A DNA stretch of 7,668 nt, taken from DASUBV01 sp035763085. Its GTDB lineage: Bacteria > Actinomycetota > Actinomycetes > Streptosporangiales > Streptosporangiaceae. The stretch lies in assembly GCA_035763085.1 (NCBI GenBank), contig DASUBV010000169.1, positions 1-7,668 on the forward strand, written 5' to 3'. The position numbers were made by a program, and so were the translations under genes. Below the pieces are notes generated by a model. That model did no database searches and was not told the DNA's origin. It saw only the letters and a program-made list of their open reading frames with translations. Positions 1 through 5,852 of the stretch are shown here, one piece after another. Within the stretch, counting starts at the first letter, position 1. Every line of letters begins with the position of its first letter.

Positions 1-22
1 GGCCGGCTGGCAGAATCGCGGC

Positions 23-775
23 ATGACTTCTGTAGCCGTAATCACCGGGGCCAGTAGCGGAATCGGAGCGGCCAGCGCCGTGAAGCTGGCCGAGGCGGGC
101 TACCGGGTGGTGCTCACCGCCCGGCGGGCCGACCGGCTAGCCGAGGTAGCCGAGCAGATCACCAAGGACGGCGGTCAGGCGGAAATTCACCAGCTGGACG
201 TGACCGACCGGGCGGCGGTCGAGGAGCTCGGCGCGGGCCTGGACCGGTGTGACGTGCTCGTCGCCAACGCCGGCGGCGCGATCGGGCTGGACCCGGTGGC
301 GGATGCCTCGCCGGCGGACTGGCGCCAGATGTACGAGGTCAACGTGCTGGGCACGCTCAACGCCGCGCAGGTGCTGCTGCCCAAGCTGATCGCCAGCGGC
401 GCCGGCACGATCGTGCTGATGGGCTCGACGGCGGGTTTCGTGGCCTACGAGGGCGGCGGCGGCTACGTGGCGGCCAAGCACGGCACGCACGCCATCGCCG
501 GCACGCTGCGCCTGGAGCTGTACGACAAGCCGGTCCGGGTGATCGAGATCGCGCCGGGCATGGTCAAGACCGATGAGTTCGCGCTGAACCGCTTCCGGGG
601 CGACGCGGCCAGGGCAGACGGCGTCTACGCCGGCGTCGCCGAGCCGCTCACCGCCGAGGACGTGGCCGACGCGGTGGCCTGGACGGTGACCCGCCCGGCG
701 CACTTCAACGTCGACCTGATGGTGATCCGCCCCCGCGCCCAGGCCGCCCAGCACAAGGTCTACCGCGAGAACTGA
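23..775 (+). CDS. Short-chain dehydrogenase/reductase (SDR), NADP-type
   Basis: This is a complete 250-residue classical SDR oxidoreductase, the usual length for the family. Visible motifs are the cofactor glycine motif TGASSGIG (residues 8-15), an Arg pair after strand beta-2 (TARR, 32-35) that in this family favours NADP(H), NAG (82-84), and the catalytic tetrad N107, S135, Y148 and K152 (YVAAK). The protein is cytosolic and uses a Rossmann fold. The C-terminal pattern (VDLMVIRPRAQ, 230-240) resembles the YdfG-like group that oxidises hydroxy acids such as serine or 3-hydroxypropionate, but the substrate cannot be read from sequence. No Shine-Dalgarno is visible before the ATG. A CAGAAT at 11-16 could be a poor -10 for a leaderless message. 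The gene is convergent with the SIS gene, so it is probably not part of the amino-sugar unit. The SDR call is firm; the substrate is unknown. Confidence 0.95.
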   Translation: MTSVAVITGASSGIGAASAVKLAEAGYRVVLTARRADRLAEVAEQITKDGGQAEIHQLDVTDRAAVEELGAGLDRCDVLVANAGGAIGLDPVADASPADWRQMYEVNVLGTLNAAQVLLPKLIASGAGTIVLMGSTAGFVAYEGGGGYVAAKHGTHAIAGTLRLELYDKPVRVIEIAPGMVKTDEFALNRFRGDAARADGVYAGVAEPLTAEDVADAVAWTVTRPAHFNVDLMVIRPRAQAAQHKVYREN

Positions 776-795
776 CCCGCATCGCACCAGGCAGG

Positions 796-822
796 CGGGC
801 AGTCCAGCCCGTCAGTCCAGCC
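796..822. repeat. Short hairpin and 13-bp tandem repeat between convergent genes
   Basis: The 83-bp gap between the convergent SDR and SIS genes holds CAGTCCAGCC twice in tandem (800-809 and 813-822, period 13). It also has a small inverted repeat, CGGGC (796-800) with GCCCG (807-811) around a 6-nt loop. There is no T-tract. The position suits a weak bidirectional terminator, but the stem is short and this is an inference. Confidence 0.3.
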
Positions 823-858
823 AACCCGTCCCACCAGATGGGGCCCGGATGCCGCCCG

Positions 859-1932
859 TCAGGTGGTCTGGGTGACCTTGGTGAGGCCGCGCGGGGCGTC
901 GGGGTTGAGGCCCAGCCGACGGGACAGCGCTTCGGTCAGCAGCTGACCCGGCACGATCAGCCCCATCGGGGCCAGCCACTCCGGCAGCGCCGGGCCGGGC
1001 AGCGCCCGCGAGCAGGCCTCCGCGAGCTGCGCGCCGCCGCCGATGCCGTACGCCCTGGCTCCCGACCTGGTGATCCGGCGGGCCAGCTCGACCGTTCCCG
1101 GCAGCGTCGGCCCCGACTCGGCGGCTAGCACGATGGCCGGGGTGTCGGCGTCCACCACGGCCAGCGGGCCGTGCAGCAGGTCGGCCCAGGACTGGCCCAT
1201 CGCGTGCAGGTAGCAGGCCTCCTTGAGCTTGAGCGCGAGCTCCAGCGCGGCCGAGTAGGCCAGGCCGCGGCCGGACACCACGACGCCGGGCACCGCAGCC
1301 AGCTCGCTGACGATCGCGTCGAACTCGGCTGGCTCGGCGAGCATCGCCTCAACGGCGTCCGGCACCGCGCGCAGCTCGCCGGTGTCCAGGTCGGCACCCA
1401 GGCCGAGAGCCAGCACCGCCAGGGCCGCGAGCTGGGTGGTGAAGGTCTTGGTCGCGGGCACGGCCTGCTCGGTCCCGGCCTCCGTCACGAACGCGACCTC
1501 GGCGGTCTCCGCCAGCGGCGACCCCGCCCCGTTGGTGATGGCCAGGGTGCGCGCGCCGCAGTCGCGTGCCCAGGCCAGCGTCTCGACGATCTCCCCGGTC
1601 CGGCCGGACTGCGACAGCGCGACCGCCAGCACGCCGGACAGGTCCATCCGGCTGCGGTAGGTGGTGGCGATGGACGGCGCGGCCAGGGTGGCCAGCCGCC
1701 GGCCGTAGGCCTGGATCAGGTAGCTGCCGTACACGGCCGCGTTGTCCGAGGTGCCACGGCCGATGAACAGCACCTCACGGGTCTGGCGGCCCAGCGCGGC
1801 CGCCTCATCCCGGCGCGGCAGCAGGCTGGAGATCGTGGCCCGCAGCGCGGCCGGCTGCTCAGCGATCTCGCGGCCCATGAACGACCGGTCCTGTTGAGAA
1901 ACGTCTTGCCCGTCGCCGGTCGACACGCTCAC
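859..1932 (-). CDS. Double-SIS sugar-phosphate deaminase/isomerase (NagB-II / GlmS-isomerase-like)
   Basis: The protein has two SIS (phosphosugar-binding) domains and no N-terminal glutaminase domain. It resembles the isomerase half of GlmS and the NagB-II type glucosamine-6-phosphate deaminases, which convert GlcN-6-P to fructose-6-P plus ammonia. Numbering from the chosen start, the features are MGREIAEQP at 19-27, FIGRGTSDNA at 56-65, the phosphate-binding SQSGRTGE at 107-114, KLKEA at 236-240, and HGPLA at 254-258, whose His matches the GlmS ring-opening His. The C-terminal tail GLNPDAPRGLTKVT (341-354) keeps the GlmS catalytic Lys. Start choice: a GTG at 1936-1938 overlaps the GGAGGG ribosome site (1938-1943), so the next in-frame GTG at 1930-1932, 6 nt from GGAGG, is preferred. 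That gives 357 residues. The gene lies 114 bp downstream of nagA on the same strand, which supports the deaminase role. A biosynthetic or other amino-sugar specificity is not excluded. Confidence 0.88.
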   Translation of the reverse strand: MSVSTGDGQDVSQQDRSFMGREIAEQPAALRATISSLLPRRDEAAALGRQTREVLFIGRGTSDNAAVYGSYLIQAYGRRLATLAAPSIATTYRSRMDLSGVLAVALSQSGRTGEIVETLAWARDCGARTLAITNGAGSPLAETAEVAFVTEAGTEQAVPATKTFTTQLAALAVLALGLGADLDTGELRAVPDAVEAMLAEPAEFDAIVSELAAVPGVVVSGRGLAYSAALELALKLKEACYLHAMGQSWADLLHGPLAVVDADTPAIVLAAESGPTLPGTVELARRITRSGARAYGIGGGAQLAEACSRALPGPALPEWLAPMGLIVPGQLLTEALSRRLGLNPDAPRGLTKVTQTT

Positions 1933-1937
1933 GGCCA

Positions 1938-1943
1938 CCCTCC
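1938..1943 (-). promoter_or_regulatory. Ribosome-binding site that fixes the SIS gene start
   Basis: The minus strand reads GGAGGG here. It overlaps the first possible GTG (1936-1938), so that codon is an unlikely start. The GTG at 1930-1932 is correctly spaced at 6 nt, and a third GTG at 1924-1926 lies 12 nt away. Confidence 0.65.
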
Positions 1944-1969
1944 GTCGTCACAGCATCGCTCGCATTGCC

Positions 1970-1983
1970 CCGGGCCGGCCCGG
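1970..1983. repeat. Perfect 14-bp palindrome between nagA and the SIS gene
   Basis: CCGGGCCGGCCCGG is a perfect inverted repeat in the gap between nagA and the SIS gene. It could be an operator or an RNA hairpin attenuating readthrough, but in DNA this rich in GC such palindromes also arise by chance. It does not resemble the known dre consensus of the amino-sugar regulator DasR. Confidence 0.3.
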
Positions 1984-2046
1984 CAGTCCACCTGCCACGC
2001 CCCGCGCCGCCGTCCAGTCACGGCCTGCCAGGCCCGGCGGGCCGCC

Positions 2047-3255
2047 TCAGCTGCCAGCGGCCCCGGCGCGAGCGCCGGAGACCTGCCGGCCGCCGATCCA
2101 GGTTGCCCTGGCCCGTAGGTCGCGGCCGAGCCAGACTAGGTCGCCGGCCGCGCCCGGGGCAATACGGCCCAGGCCGGGGCATCCGATGAGATCAGCCGGG
2201 ATGCGCGTCGCGGCGGCCACCGCCGTCACCAGCGGCACGCCGGAGGCCACCATGTTGCCGACGGCCACGTCCATCCGCAGCGCCGAGCCCGCCAGCGTCC
2301 CGTCGGCGCGGACCGGCGGCGCACCCGGCTCGTCCGGCAGCTCAATAGGCTCCCCGCCGAGCAGGTACCGGCCCGCGGGCATGCCGGAGCAGGCCGCGGC
2401 ATCGGTCACGATCACGATCCGGCCAGGTGCCGCGGCGAACGCGATCTGGCAGGCCGCCGCGCTGACGTGATGCAGGTCGGTGATCAGCCCGCTGGTCAGC
2501 CGCGGGTCGGTGAGCGCCTGGCCGACCACGCCGGGCTCGCGGTGGTGCAGGCCCCGCTGCGCGTCGTACAGGTGCGTGACCATCCGGGCGCCGGCGTCGG
2601 CGGCGGCGGCCACCTGCGCGGCCGTCGCGTCGGTGTGCCCGACGCTGACCAGCACCCCCGCGCCGGTGAGCTGGGTGATCGCGGCCAGCGCGCCGGGCCG
2701 CTCCGGCGCCAGGGTGAGCAGCCGCAGGTGCCCGCCCGCCGCGGCCAGCAGCCGCTCGATCGCATCCGGCGCCGGGTCGATGATCCAGTCCGGGTTGTGC
2801 GCGCCGCGCCGGGCCGGCGCGATAAACGGTCCCTCGAGATGAATCCCCAGGACGCGGGCGCCGGCCGGAAGACCTGGCCAGAACGAGGCGGCCGCGGAGA
2901 ACGCCGCCACGAGCTGGTCGACCGGCGCCGTGATGAAGGTCGGGACGAACGCGGTGGTCCCGGTCTCCGGCAGCCGGCCGATCACCCGCGCCCAGCCCTC
3001 CGGGCTGGCGGCCATGAACTCCTCGCCGTAGAAGCCGTTGACCTGGAGATCGACGAAACCCGGCGCCAGGACCCCATCGGGCAGCTCGATGTCGGCACCG
3101 GCCGGCGGCGAGCCCGCCCCGGCCTCGGTCACCTGCCCGTCGGTGAGCACGACGTAACCGGGGCTCAGGATCTCCGCGGCCAGGCCCGTGACGATCTGCG
3201 GAGCGGTGATGACCAGGGTGGCGCCAGCCGGGACCCGCGGGCCGGGCTGGGACAC
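2047..3255 (-). CDS. nagA: N-acetylglucosamine-6-phosphate deacetylase
   Basis: This is a 402-residue amidohydrolase-superfamily enzyme that removes acetate from GlcNAc-6-P to give GlcN-6-P in the cytosol. Family signatures in order are PGFVDLQVNGFYGEEF (65-80), HLEGPFIAPARRGAH (139-153, metal ligand E141), SVGHTDAT (204-211, metal ligand H207), THLYDAQRGLHHREPG (227-242, metal ligand H228), the catalytic Asp in VTDAAACSGMP (D285), DGTLAGSALRMD (318-329) and GRIAPGAAGDLVWL (363-376). All expected metal and catalytic residues are present. A few positions depart from the better-known enzymes: LYDAQ where LFNAM is usual, and DLHHVS where DG-HVHP is usual. The start is a GTG 5 nt after the hydrolase stop codon and has no good Shine-Dalgarno, which suggests translational coupling. 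The downstream SIS gene would supply the next pathway step. Confidence 0.95.
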   Translation of the reverse strand: MSQPGPRVPAGATLVITAPQIVTGLAAEILSPGYVVLTDGQVTEAGAGSPPAGADIELPDGVLAPGFVDLQVNGFYGEEFMAASPEGWARVIGRLPETGTTAFVPTFITAPVDQLVAAFSAAASFWPGLPAGARVLGIHLEGPFIAPARRGAHNPDWIIDPAPDAIERLLAAAGGHLRLLTLAPERPGALAAITQLTGAGVLVSVGHTDATAAQVAAAADAGARMVTHLYDAQRGLHHREPGVVGQALTDPRLTSGLITDLHHVSAAACQIAFAAAPGRIVIVTDAAACSGMPAGRYLLGGEPIELPDEPGAPPVRADGTLAGSALRMDVAVGNMVASGVPLVTAVAAATRIPADLIGCPGLGRIAPGAAGDLVWLGRDLRARATWIGGRQVSGARAGAAGS

Positions 3256-3260
3256 CGCGC

Positions 3261-4310
3261 TCAGCTGGACACCTGGTTCAGCTCGCCGGGGCCGGCTGTC
3301 GGGTGACCCGGCATCCCGCTGGCCCGGGTCGCGGCCTGGCCGTCGCCGGCCTGAGCGAGGAACAATCGCATGATCCTGGCCACCTCGTCGGGCCGCTCCA
3401 TCATCGCCACGTGCCCCACCTTAGGCAGGACGACCACCCTGGCGGAATGGAAGGCCCGCGCCGCGCGGCCAGCGGTGGCCGGGTTCACCAGGCGGTCCTC
3501 GCTGCCGTGGATCACCAGGGTGGGCGCGGTGACCCGGGCGGCGTCGCGCCACAGCGTGGCCGGGCCCCAGCGCAGGTACTCCGCGACGATCGCGCGCGCC
3601 GAGCCGAGCAGCGCCTCGGCCTGGTAGCCGACGCCGTCGCGGCGGATGACCTCCTCGACCTCCTCCCGGAACCGGTCCGGGTGCAGCAGCGAGGGATCCC
3701 CGTACAGCTCGCGGATCGTCTGCGCGGTGCGCCGCTCGGCAGGCACGGTCTCCAGGTGCCGCAGGGCCCACGGCCCGAGGCCGGGCAGGCTGGCCGCGGC
3801 CACCCGCAGCGGGCCTATCCGGGGACGCAGGTCGGGCAGCGCGGGCGAGACGAGCGTCAGGGTGCGGATCAGGTCCGGGCGGCGAGCGGCGACCCGGGTG
3901 CACACCGCGCCACCGAGCGAGTTGCCGACCAGGTGCACCGGCCAGCGGCCGCCCTCGTCGATCAGGGCGATGACCGCCTGAGCGTGCGCCCGGATGGAGT
4001 AGTCATGGCTGACCGGCACGGGCGAGTGGCCGAATCCGGGCAGGTCCGGCGCCTCGCAGTCCAGCACCGGGCCGGCCGGGCCGGGCGGCGGCCCGGGATG
4101 GCTGAGCAGGTCCATCAAGTCGGTCCAGTTGCGCGCCGAGCCGCCCAGCCCGTGCACGAAAACGGCGGGCTCGGCCGAGCCGGGCCCGGGCCTGGCACCG
4201 GGATCGGGGACAGCACCGGGATCGGGGACGGCCGCAGCCATCCGGACAAACAACTGCCCGGTCTCCAGCGTCACGAAGTCGCCGGGCCAGGGCGGGATGG
4301 GGCCGGCCAT
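3261..4310 (-). CDS. Alpha/beta-fold hydrolase
   Basis: This 349-residue alpha/beta hydrolase is an esterase- or lipase-like enzyme of unknown substrate. It shows the oxyanion-hole HGLGG (53-57), DLPGFGHS (89-96), the nucleophile elbow GNSLG with S131, the acid in GSEDRLV (D272) and the catalytic His in GHVAMME (H300), so the triad is complete. A cap region lies around 160-250. There is no signal peptide. Between the first strands is a proline/glycine-rich loop with a hexapeptide repeat (VPDPGA-type, about 28-44), and the C-terminus (321-349) is a low-complexity tail. It ends 5 nt before nagA, so the two are almost surely co-transcribed. Upstream, a minus-strand TAGAGT (4317-4322) stands 6 nt before the ATG and there is no Shine-Dalgarno. 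This would fit a leaderless transcript from a local promoter, or coupling to the small ORF whose stop lies 10 nt away. Confidence 0.93.
   Translation of the reverse strand: MAGPIPPWPGDFVTLETGQLFVRMAAAVPDPGAVPDPGARPGPGSAEPAVFVHGLGGSARNWTDLMDLLSHPGPPPGPAGPVLDCEAPDLPGFGHSPVPVSHDYSIRAHAQAVIALIDEGGRWPVHLVGNSLGGAVCTRVAARRPDLIRTLTLVSPALPDLRPRIGPLRVAAASLPGLGPWALRHLETVPAERRTAQTIRELYGDPSLLHPDRFREEVEEVIRRDGVGYQAEALLGSARAIVAEYLRWGPATLWRDAARVTAPTLVIHGSEDRLVNPATAGRAARAFHSARVVVLPKVGHVAMMERPDEVARIMRLFLAQAGDGQAATRASGMPGHPTAGPGELNQVSS
4195..4229. repeat. 18-bp tandem repeat inside the hydrolase gene
   Basis: The 17-mer GCACCGGGATCGGGGAC occurs at 4195-4211 and again at 4213-4229, a perfect period of 18. It encodes a duplicated PDPGAV/PDPGAR hexapeptide on the minus strand. 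The period is a multiple of three, so copy-number change would keep the frame. It sits in a loop ahead of the oxyanion motif and probably does not disturb the fold. Confidence 0.85.
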
Positions 4311-4316
4311 GATCTG

Positions 4317-4322
4317 ACTCTA
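4317..4322 (-). promoter_or_regulatory. Possible -10 element for a leaderless hydrolase transcript
   Basis: TAGAGT on the minus strand fits the actinobacterial TANNNT -10 pattern. It lies 6 nt before the hydrolase ATG, where no ribosome site is seen. It also overlaps the stop codon of the small ORF. No convincing -35 was found, so this is tentative. Confidence 0.3.
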
Positions 4323-4481
4323 ACCGCGGGTCACGACGGTCGCCGGCGCGGCAATGCGCGCTGTGCCCGGGCTGGCGGCGGCCAGGCCGGCCACGACGGT
4401 CGCCGCCGCCGCCCTGCGGGCCGGCGCTGGCGCGGGGGCGGGGGCGGCCTTGCGGGTCACGACGGTCGCTGGCACGGGCAT
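4320..4481 (-). CDS. Hypothetical small ORF, or in-frame C-terminal extension of Ku
   Basis: This 53-codon ATG-to-TAG ORF fills the space between ku and the hydrolase. Its ATG directly follows the ku TAG (TAGATG) and is in the same frame, and its stop lies 9 nt before the hydrolase ATG. I do not recognise the product. It is rich in Ala, Pro, Val and Arg. It carries three ATVV blocks, PATVVTR at residues 4-10, AATVVAG at 26-32 and PATVVTR at 46-52, plus an (AP)n stretch and an Arg pair followed by an Ala-rich mildly hydrophobic run (22-37). About 48 of 53 third codon positions are G or C, consistent with coding, although open frames are common in this base composition. The ribosome site is weak. 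Alternatives are a former Ku tail cut by a stop mutation, a tail made by rare readthrough (total about 364 residues), or non-coding repeat DNA. Confidence 0.4.
   Translation of the reverse strand: MPVPATVVTRKAAPAPAPAPARRAAAATVVAGLAAASPGTARIAAPATVVTRG
4326..4469. repeat. Three copies of CACGACGGTCGC between ku and the hydrolase
   Basis: The 12-mer CACGACGGTCGC occurs at 4332-4343, 4392-4403 and 4458-4469, spaced 60 and 66 bp. The outer two copies extend to an identical 18-mer, GCGGGTCACGACGGTCGC (4326-4343 and 4452-4469). All three are in the same reading frame and encode ATVV on the minus strand. Direct-repeat protein-binding sites are the other reading. Confidence 0.85.
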
Positions 4482-5414
4482 CTAGCTGGCCCGTTTCCGG
4501 GTCCGGCGCTGGGCGGCCGGCTTCTCGGCGGCCTTGCCGTCATCGTCCTTCTCGCTGGCGCGGGACCGGGCTGACTTGGCGGCCGGCGAGCGGGACCCGG
4601 AGGCCCGTTTGGCTTCGCCCTTGGGCTTGGCCGCGCCGGATTGCTCGCCCCGCGCGGCGGCCAGGCTGGCCTTCAGCGCATCGGCCAGGCTGGCCGGCGG
4701 GCCCGCCTCCTGGTCGGGCTCGGGCTGCACGACCTCACGGCCCTCGACCTTGGCATCGACCAGTTCCTGGAGTGCCTCGCGGTACCCGTCGTGGTACTCC
4801 TCGGGGTCGAAGTCCACCGTCATCGAGTCGATCAGCGAGGTGGCCATCCGCAGTTCCTGGGAGCGGACCTCGATGTCCTCGTCCAGGAAGCCGAAGTCGG
4901 CAGCGCGGACCTCGTCGGGCCACAGCAGCGTCTCCAGCACCAGCACGCCGTCGCGGGTGCGCAGCGTCGCCAGGGCCTCGCGCTGCCGCAGCGCCACCTG
5001 CGCGATGGCGACCCGCCCCGAGCGCTCCAGCGCGTCCCGCAGCAGCGCGTAGGCGCGCACGCCCGCCGTCTCGGGCTCGACGTAGTAGCTGCGGTTGAAC
5101 AAGATCGGGTCGAGCTGGTCCACCGGGGTGAAGTGCAGGACCTCGATGCTCTTGCTGGTGGACAGCGGCAGGTCAGCCATGTCCTCTTCGGTCAGGATGA
5201 TCATCTCGCCGGTGGGCAGCTCATACCCCTTGGCCACGTCCTCATAAGGGACCTCATCCCCGTCCACCGAGCAAACCCGCTTGAACCGGATACGACCGCC
5301 GTCCTCGCGGTGAACCTGGCGGAAGGCGATGTCCTTCTGCTCGGTCGCGGCGTAAAGTTTCACGGGGATCATGACGAGGCCGAAGGAGATGGCACCCTTC
5401 CACATGCTGCGCAT
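4482..5414 (-). CDS. ku: Ku, DNA end-binding protein of non-homologous end joining
   Basis: This is a 310-residue bacterial Ku. The homodimer encircles broken DNA ends and recruits the ligase LigD. The N-terminus MRSMWKGAISFGLVMIPVKLY is the family signature, followed by KDIAFRQVH (27-35), PYEDVAKGYEL (56-66), the central beta-barrel region with FNRSYYVEP (106-114), and a helical part to about 230. The helix SLADALKASLAAAR (242-255) resembles the minimal C-terminal segment that contacts LigD in characterised Ku proteins. Residues 263-310 form a Lys/Arg/Ala/Ser-rich basic tail of the DNA-contacting type. The start is supported by AAGGAG 5 nt upstream of the ATG (5420-5425). The gene is divergent from the acidic protein gene. 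No LigD gene is in the window. The stop codon is followed at once by an in-frame open stretch, described separately. The identification is firm. Confidence 0.97.
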   Translation of the reverse strand: MRSMWKGAISFGLVMIPVKLYAATEQKDIAFRQVHREDGGRIRFKRVCSVDGDEVPYEDVAKGYELPTGEMIILTEEDMADLPLSTSKSIEVLHFTPVDQLDPILFNRSYYVEPETAGVRAYALLRDALERSGRVAIAQVALRQREALATLRTRDGVLVLETLLWPDEVRAADFGFLDEDIEVRSQELRMATSLIDSMTVDFDPEEYHDGYREALQELVDAKVEGREVVQPEPDQEAGPPASLADALKASLAAARGEQSGAAKPKGEAKRASGSRSPAAKSARSRASEKDDDGKAAEKPAAQRRTRKRAS

Positions 5415-5418
5415 GATC

Positions 5419-5425
5419 TCTCCTT
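5419..5425 (-). promoter_or_regulatory. Ribosome-binding site of ku
   Basis: AAGGAGA on the minus strand, about 5 nt before the ku ATG, is the strongest Shine-Dalgarno seen in the window. It supports the annotated start over the ATG three codons inside. Confidence 0.75.
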
Positions 5426-5441
5426 ACCCCGAGGCCAGATC

Positions 5442-5489
5442 GGGTACCGGTAACCAGCATCGCTCGTGATCAGCCCGTGTACAACGGGC
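5442..5489. promoter_or_regulatory. Two inverted repeats in the ku upstream region
   Basis: Upstream of ku lies the near-perfect palindrome GGGTACCGGTAACC (5442-5455). Further out is the inverted repeat GCCCGT (5473-5478) and ACGGGC (5484-5489) around GTACA. Both sit between the divergent ku and acidic-protein genes, where operators would be expected. The core TACCGGTAA (5445-5453) recurs exactly at 5835-5843. No convincing -35/-10 pair was found for ku. That these are binding sites is an inference. Confidence 0.35.
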
Positions 5490-5615
5490 GCCGTGCTGAC
5501 AATCTCGGCATAACGGGCGAGGTCCCTGACCGGCCCGCCCGGCCGGCGCCAGCCGGGCCAGGCGGGGGTCCGGTCCGGAGTTTGTCCGATTTTTCCGGTG
5601 GTACGACTCACTCCA

Positions 5616-5627
5616 GCGGGAACCCGC
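5616..5627. promoter_or_regulatory. Inverted repeat upstream of the acidic protein gene
   Basis: GCGGG-AA-CCCGC is a perfect dyad 36 nt before the acidic-protein ATG, and it contains GGGAAC (5618-5623), a motif seen in ECF sigma -35 elements. A matching -10 is not evident. A TTGTCC at 5582-5587 is a possible -35 for a housekeeping promoter, but its -10 is unclear as well. Confidence 0.25.
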
Positions 5628-5663
5628 GACAGCGAGTGCTCAGCAAATTTAAGGGGGCACAGC

Positions 5664-5843
5664 ATGAGCGACGACAGCCTTGAGGCATCCGAGGCCGACG
5701 CTGCCGAGCAGGAGGCCACATCCCTGCCCGGCGACGACGAGACGGACTCCGAGCAGGCCGGGGTGCCGCTCGAGGCCGACCCGGCGGACGCGGCGGAGCA
5801 GGCTCGCGAGGTGCCCGACAACGAAGACGAGGATTACCGGTAA
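5664..5843 (+). CDS. Small highly acidic hypothetical protein with a duplicated EADAAEQ motif
   Basis: This 59-residue protein has 22 Asp/Glu and only two basic residues (R48, R59), so its net charge is near -20. It is predicted to be disordered, with no membrane segment or signal peptide. It contains an internal duplication: SLEASEADAAEQ (5-16) and PLEADPADAAEQ (35-46) match at 9 of 12 positions. It ends in DNEDEDYR. The ATG at 5664 is chosen over upstream in-frame starts because AAGGGGG (5651-5657) sits 6 nt before it. Short acidic proteins of this composition are, from memory, found as hypotheticals in related actinomycetes; I know no function. It resembles Pup in size and charge but lacks the C-terminal GGQ/GGE. 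The gene is divergent from ku and 104 bp upstream of tetR, so it may share a transcript with tetR. Confidence 0.7.
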   Translation: MSDDSLEASEADAAEQEATSLPGDDETDSEQAGVPLEADPADAAEQAREVPDNEDEDYR

Positions 5844-5852
5844 GCCGTCAGT

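Noticed and set aside
1171..2118. + strand open frame (315 codons) opposite the SIS gene
   Set aside because: It is an antisense shadow with no recognisable domain, and it runs through the intergenic gap into nagA.
2467..3306. + strand open frame (279 codons) opposite nagA
   Set aside because: It is a shadow of nagA, which carries all NagA signatures; the composition is low complexity and basic.
4426..4446. G-rich tract as a regulatory G-quadruplex
   Set aside because: It is explained by the Ala-Pro codons of the small ORF on the other strand, and only two long G runs are present.
4326..4469. The three CACGACGGTCGC copies as a CRISPR array
   Set aside because: The repeat is only 12-18 bp, lacks dyad symmetry, has uneven copies and no cas genes, and is better explained by in-frame or regulatory repeats.
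3303..4574. Long + strand open frame (423 codons) opposite the hydrolase
   Set aside because: It is antisense to a gene with a full catalytic triad, and its product is Arg/Gly/Pro-rich with no motif. Stop-free antisense frames are expected at this GC content.
4641..5453. + strand open frame (270 codons) opposite ku
   Set aside because: It is antisense to an unmistakable Ku, and the product looks like a translated complement rich in Arg, Gly, Val and His.
5369..5821. Minus-strand open frame (150 codons) across the ku upstream region
   Set aside because: It lies opposite the acidic gene and overlaps the ku promoter region; the Ser/Ala-rich product reflects the complement of acidic codons.
5664..5843. 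Acidic protein as a Pup (prokaryotic ubiquitin-like) homologue
   Set aside because: Size and charge fit, but it ends in DEDYR without GGQ or GGE, and no proteasome or ligase gene is nearby.
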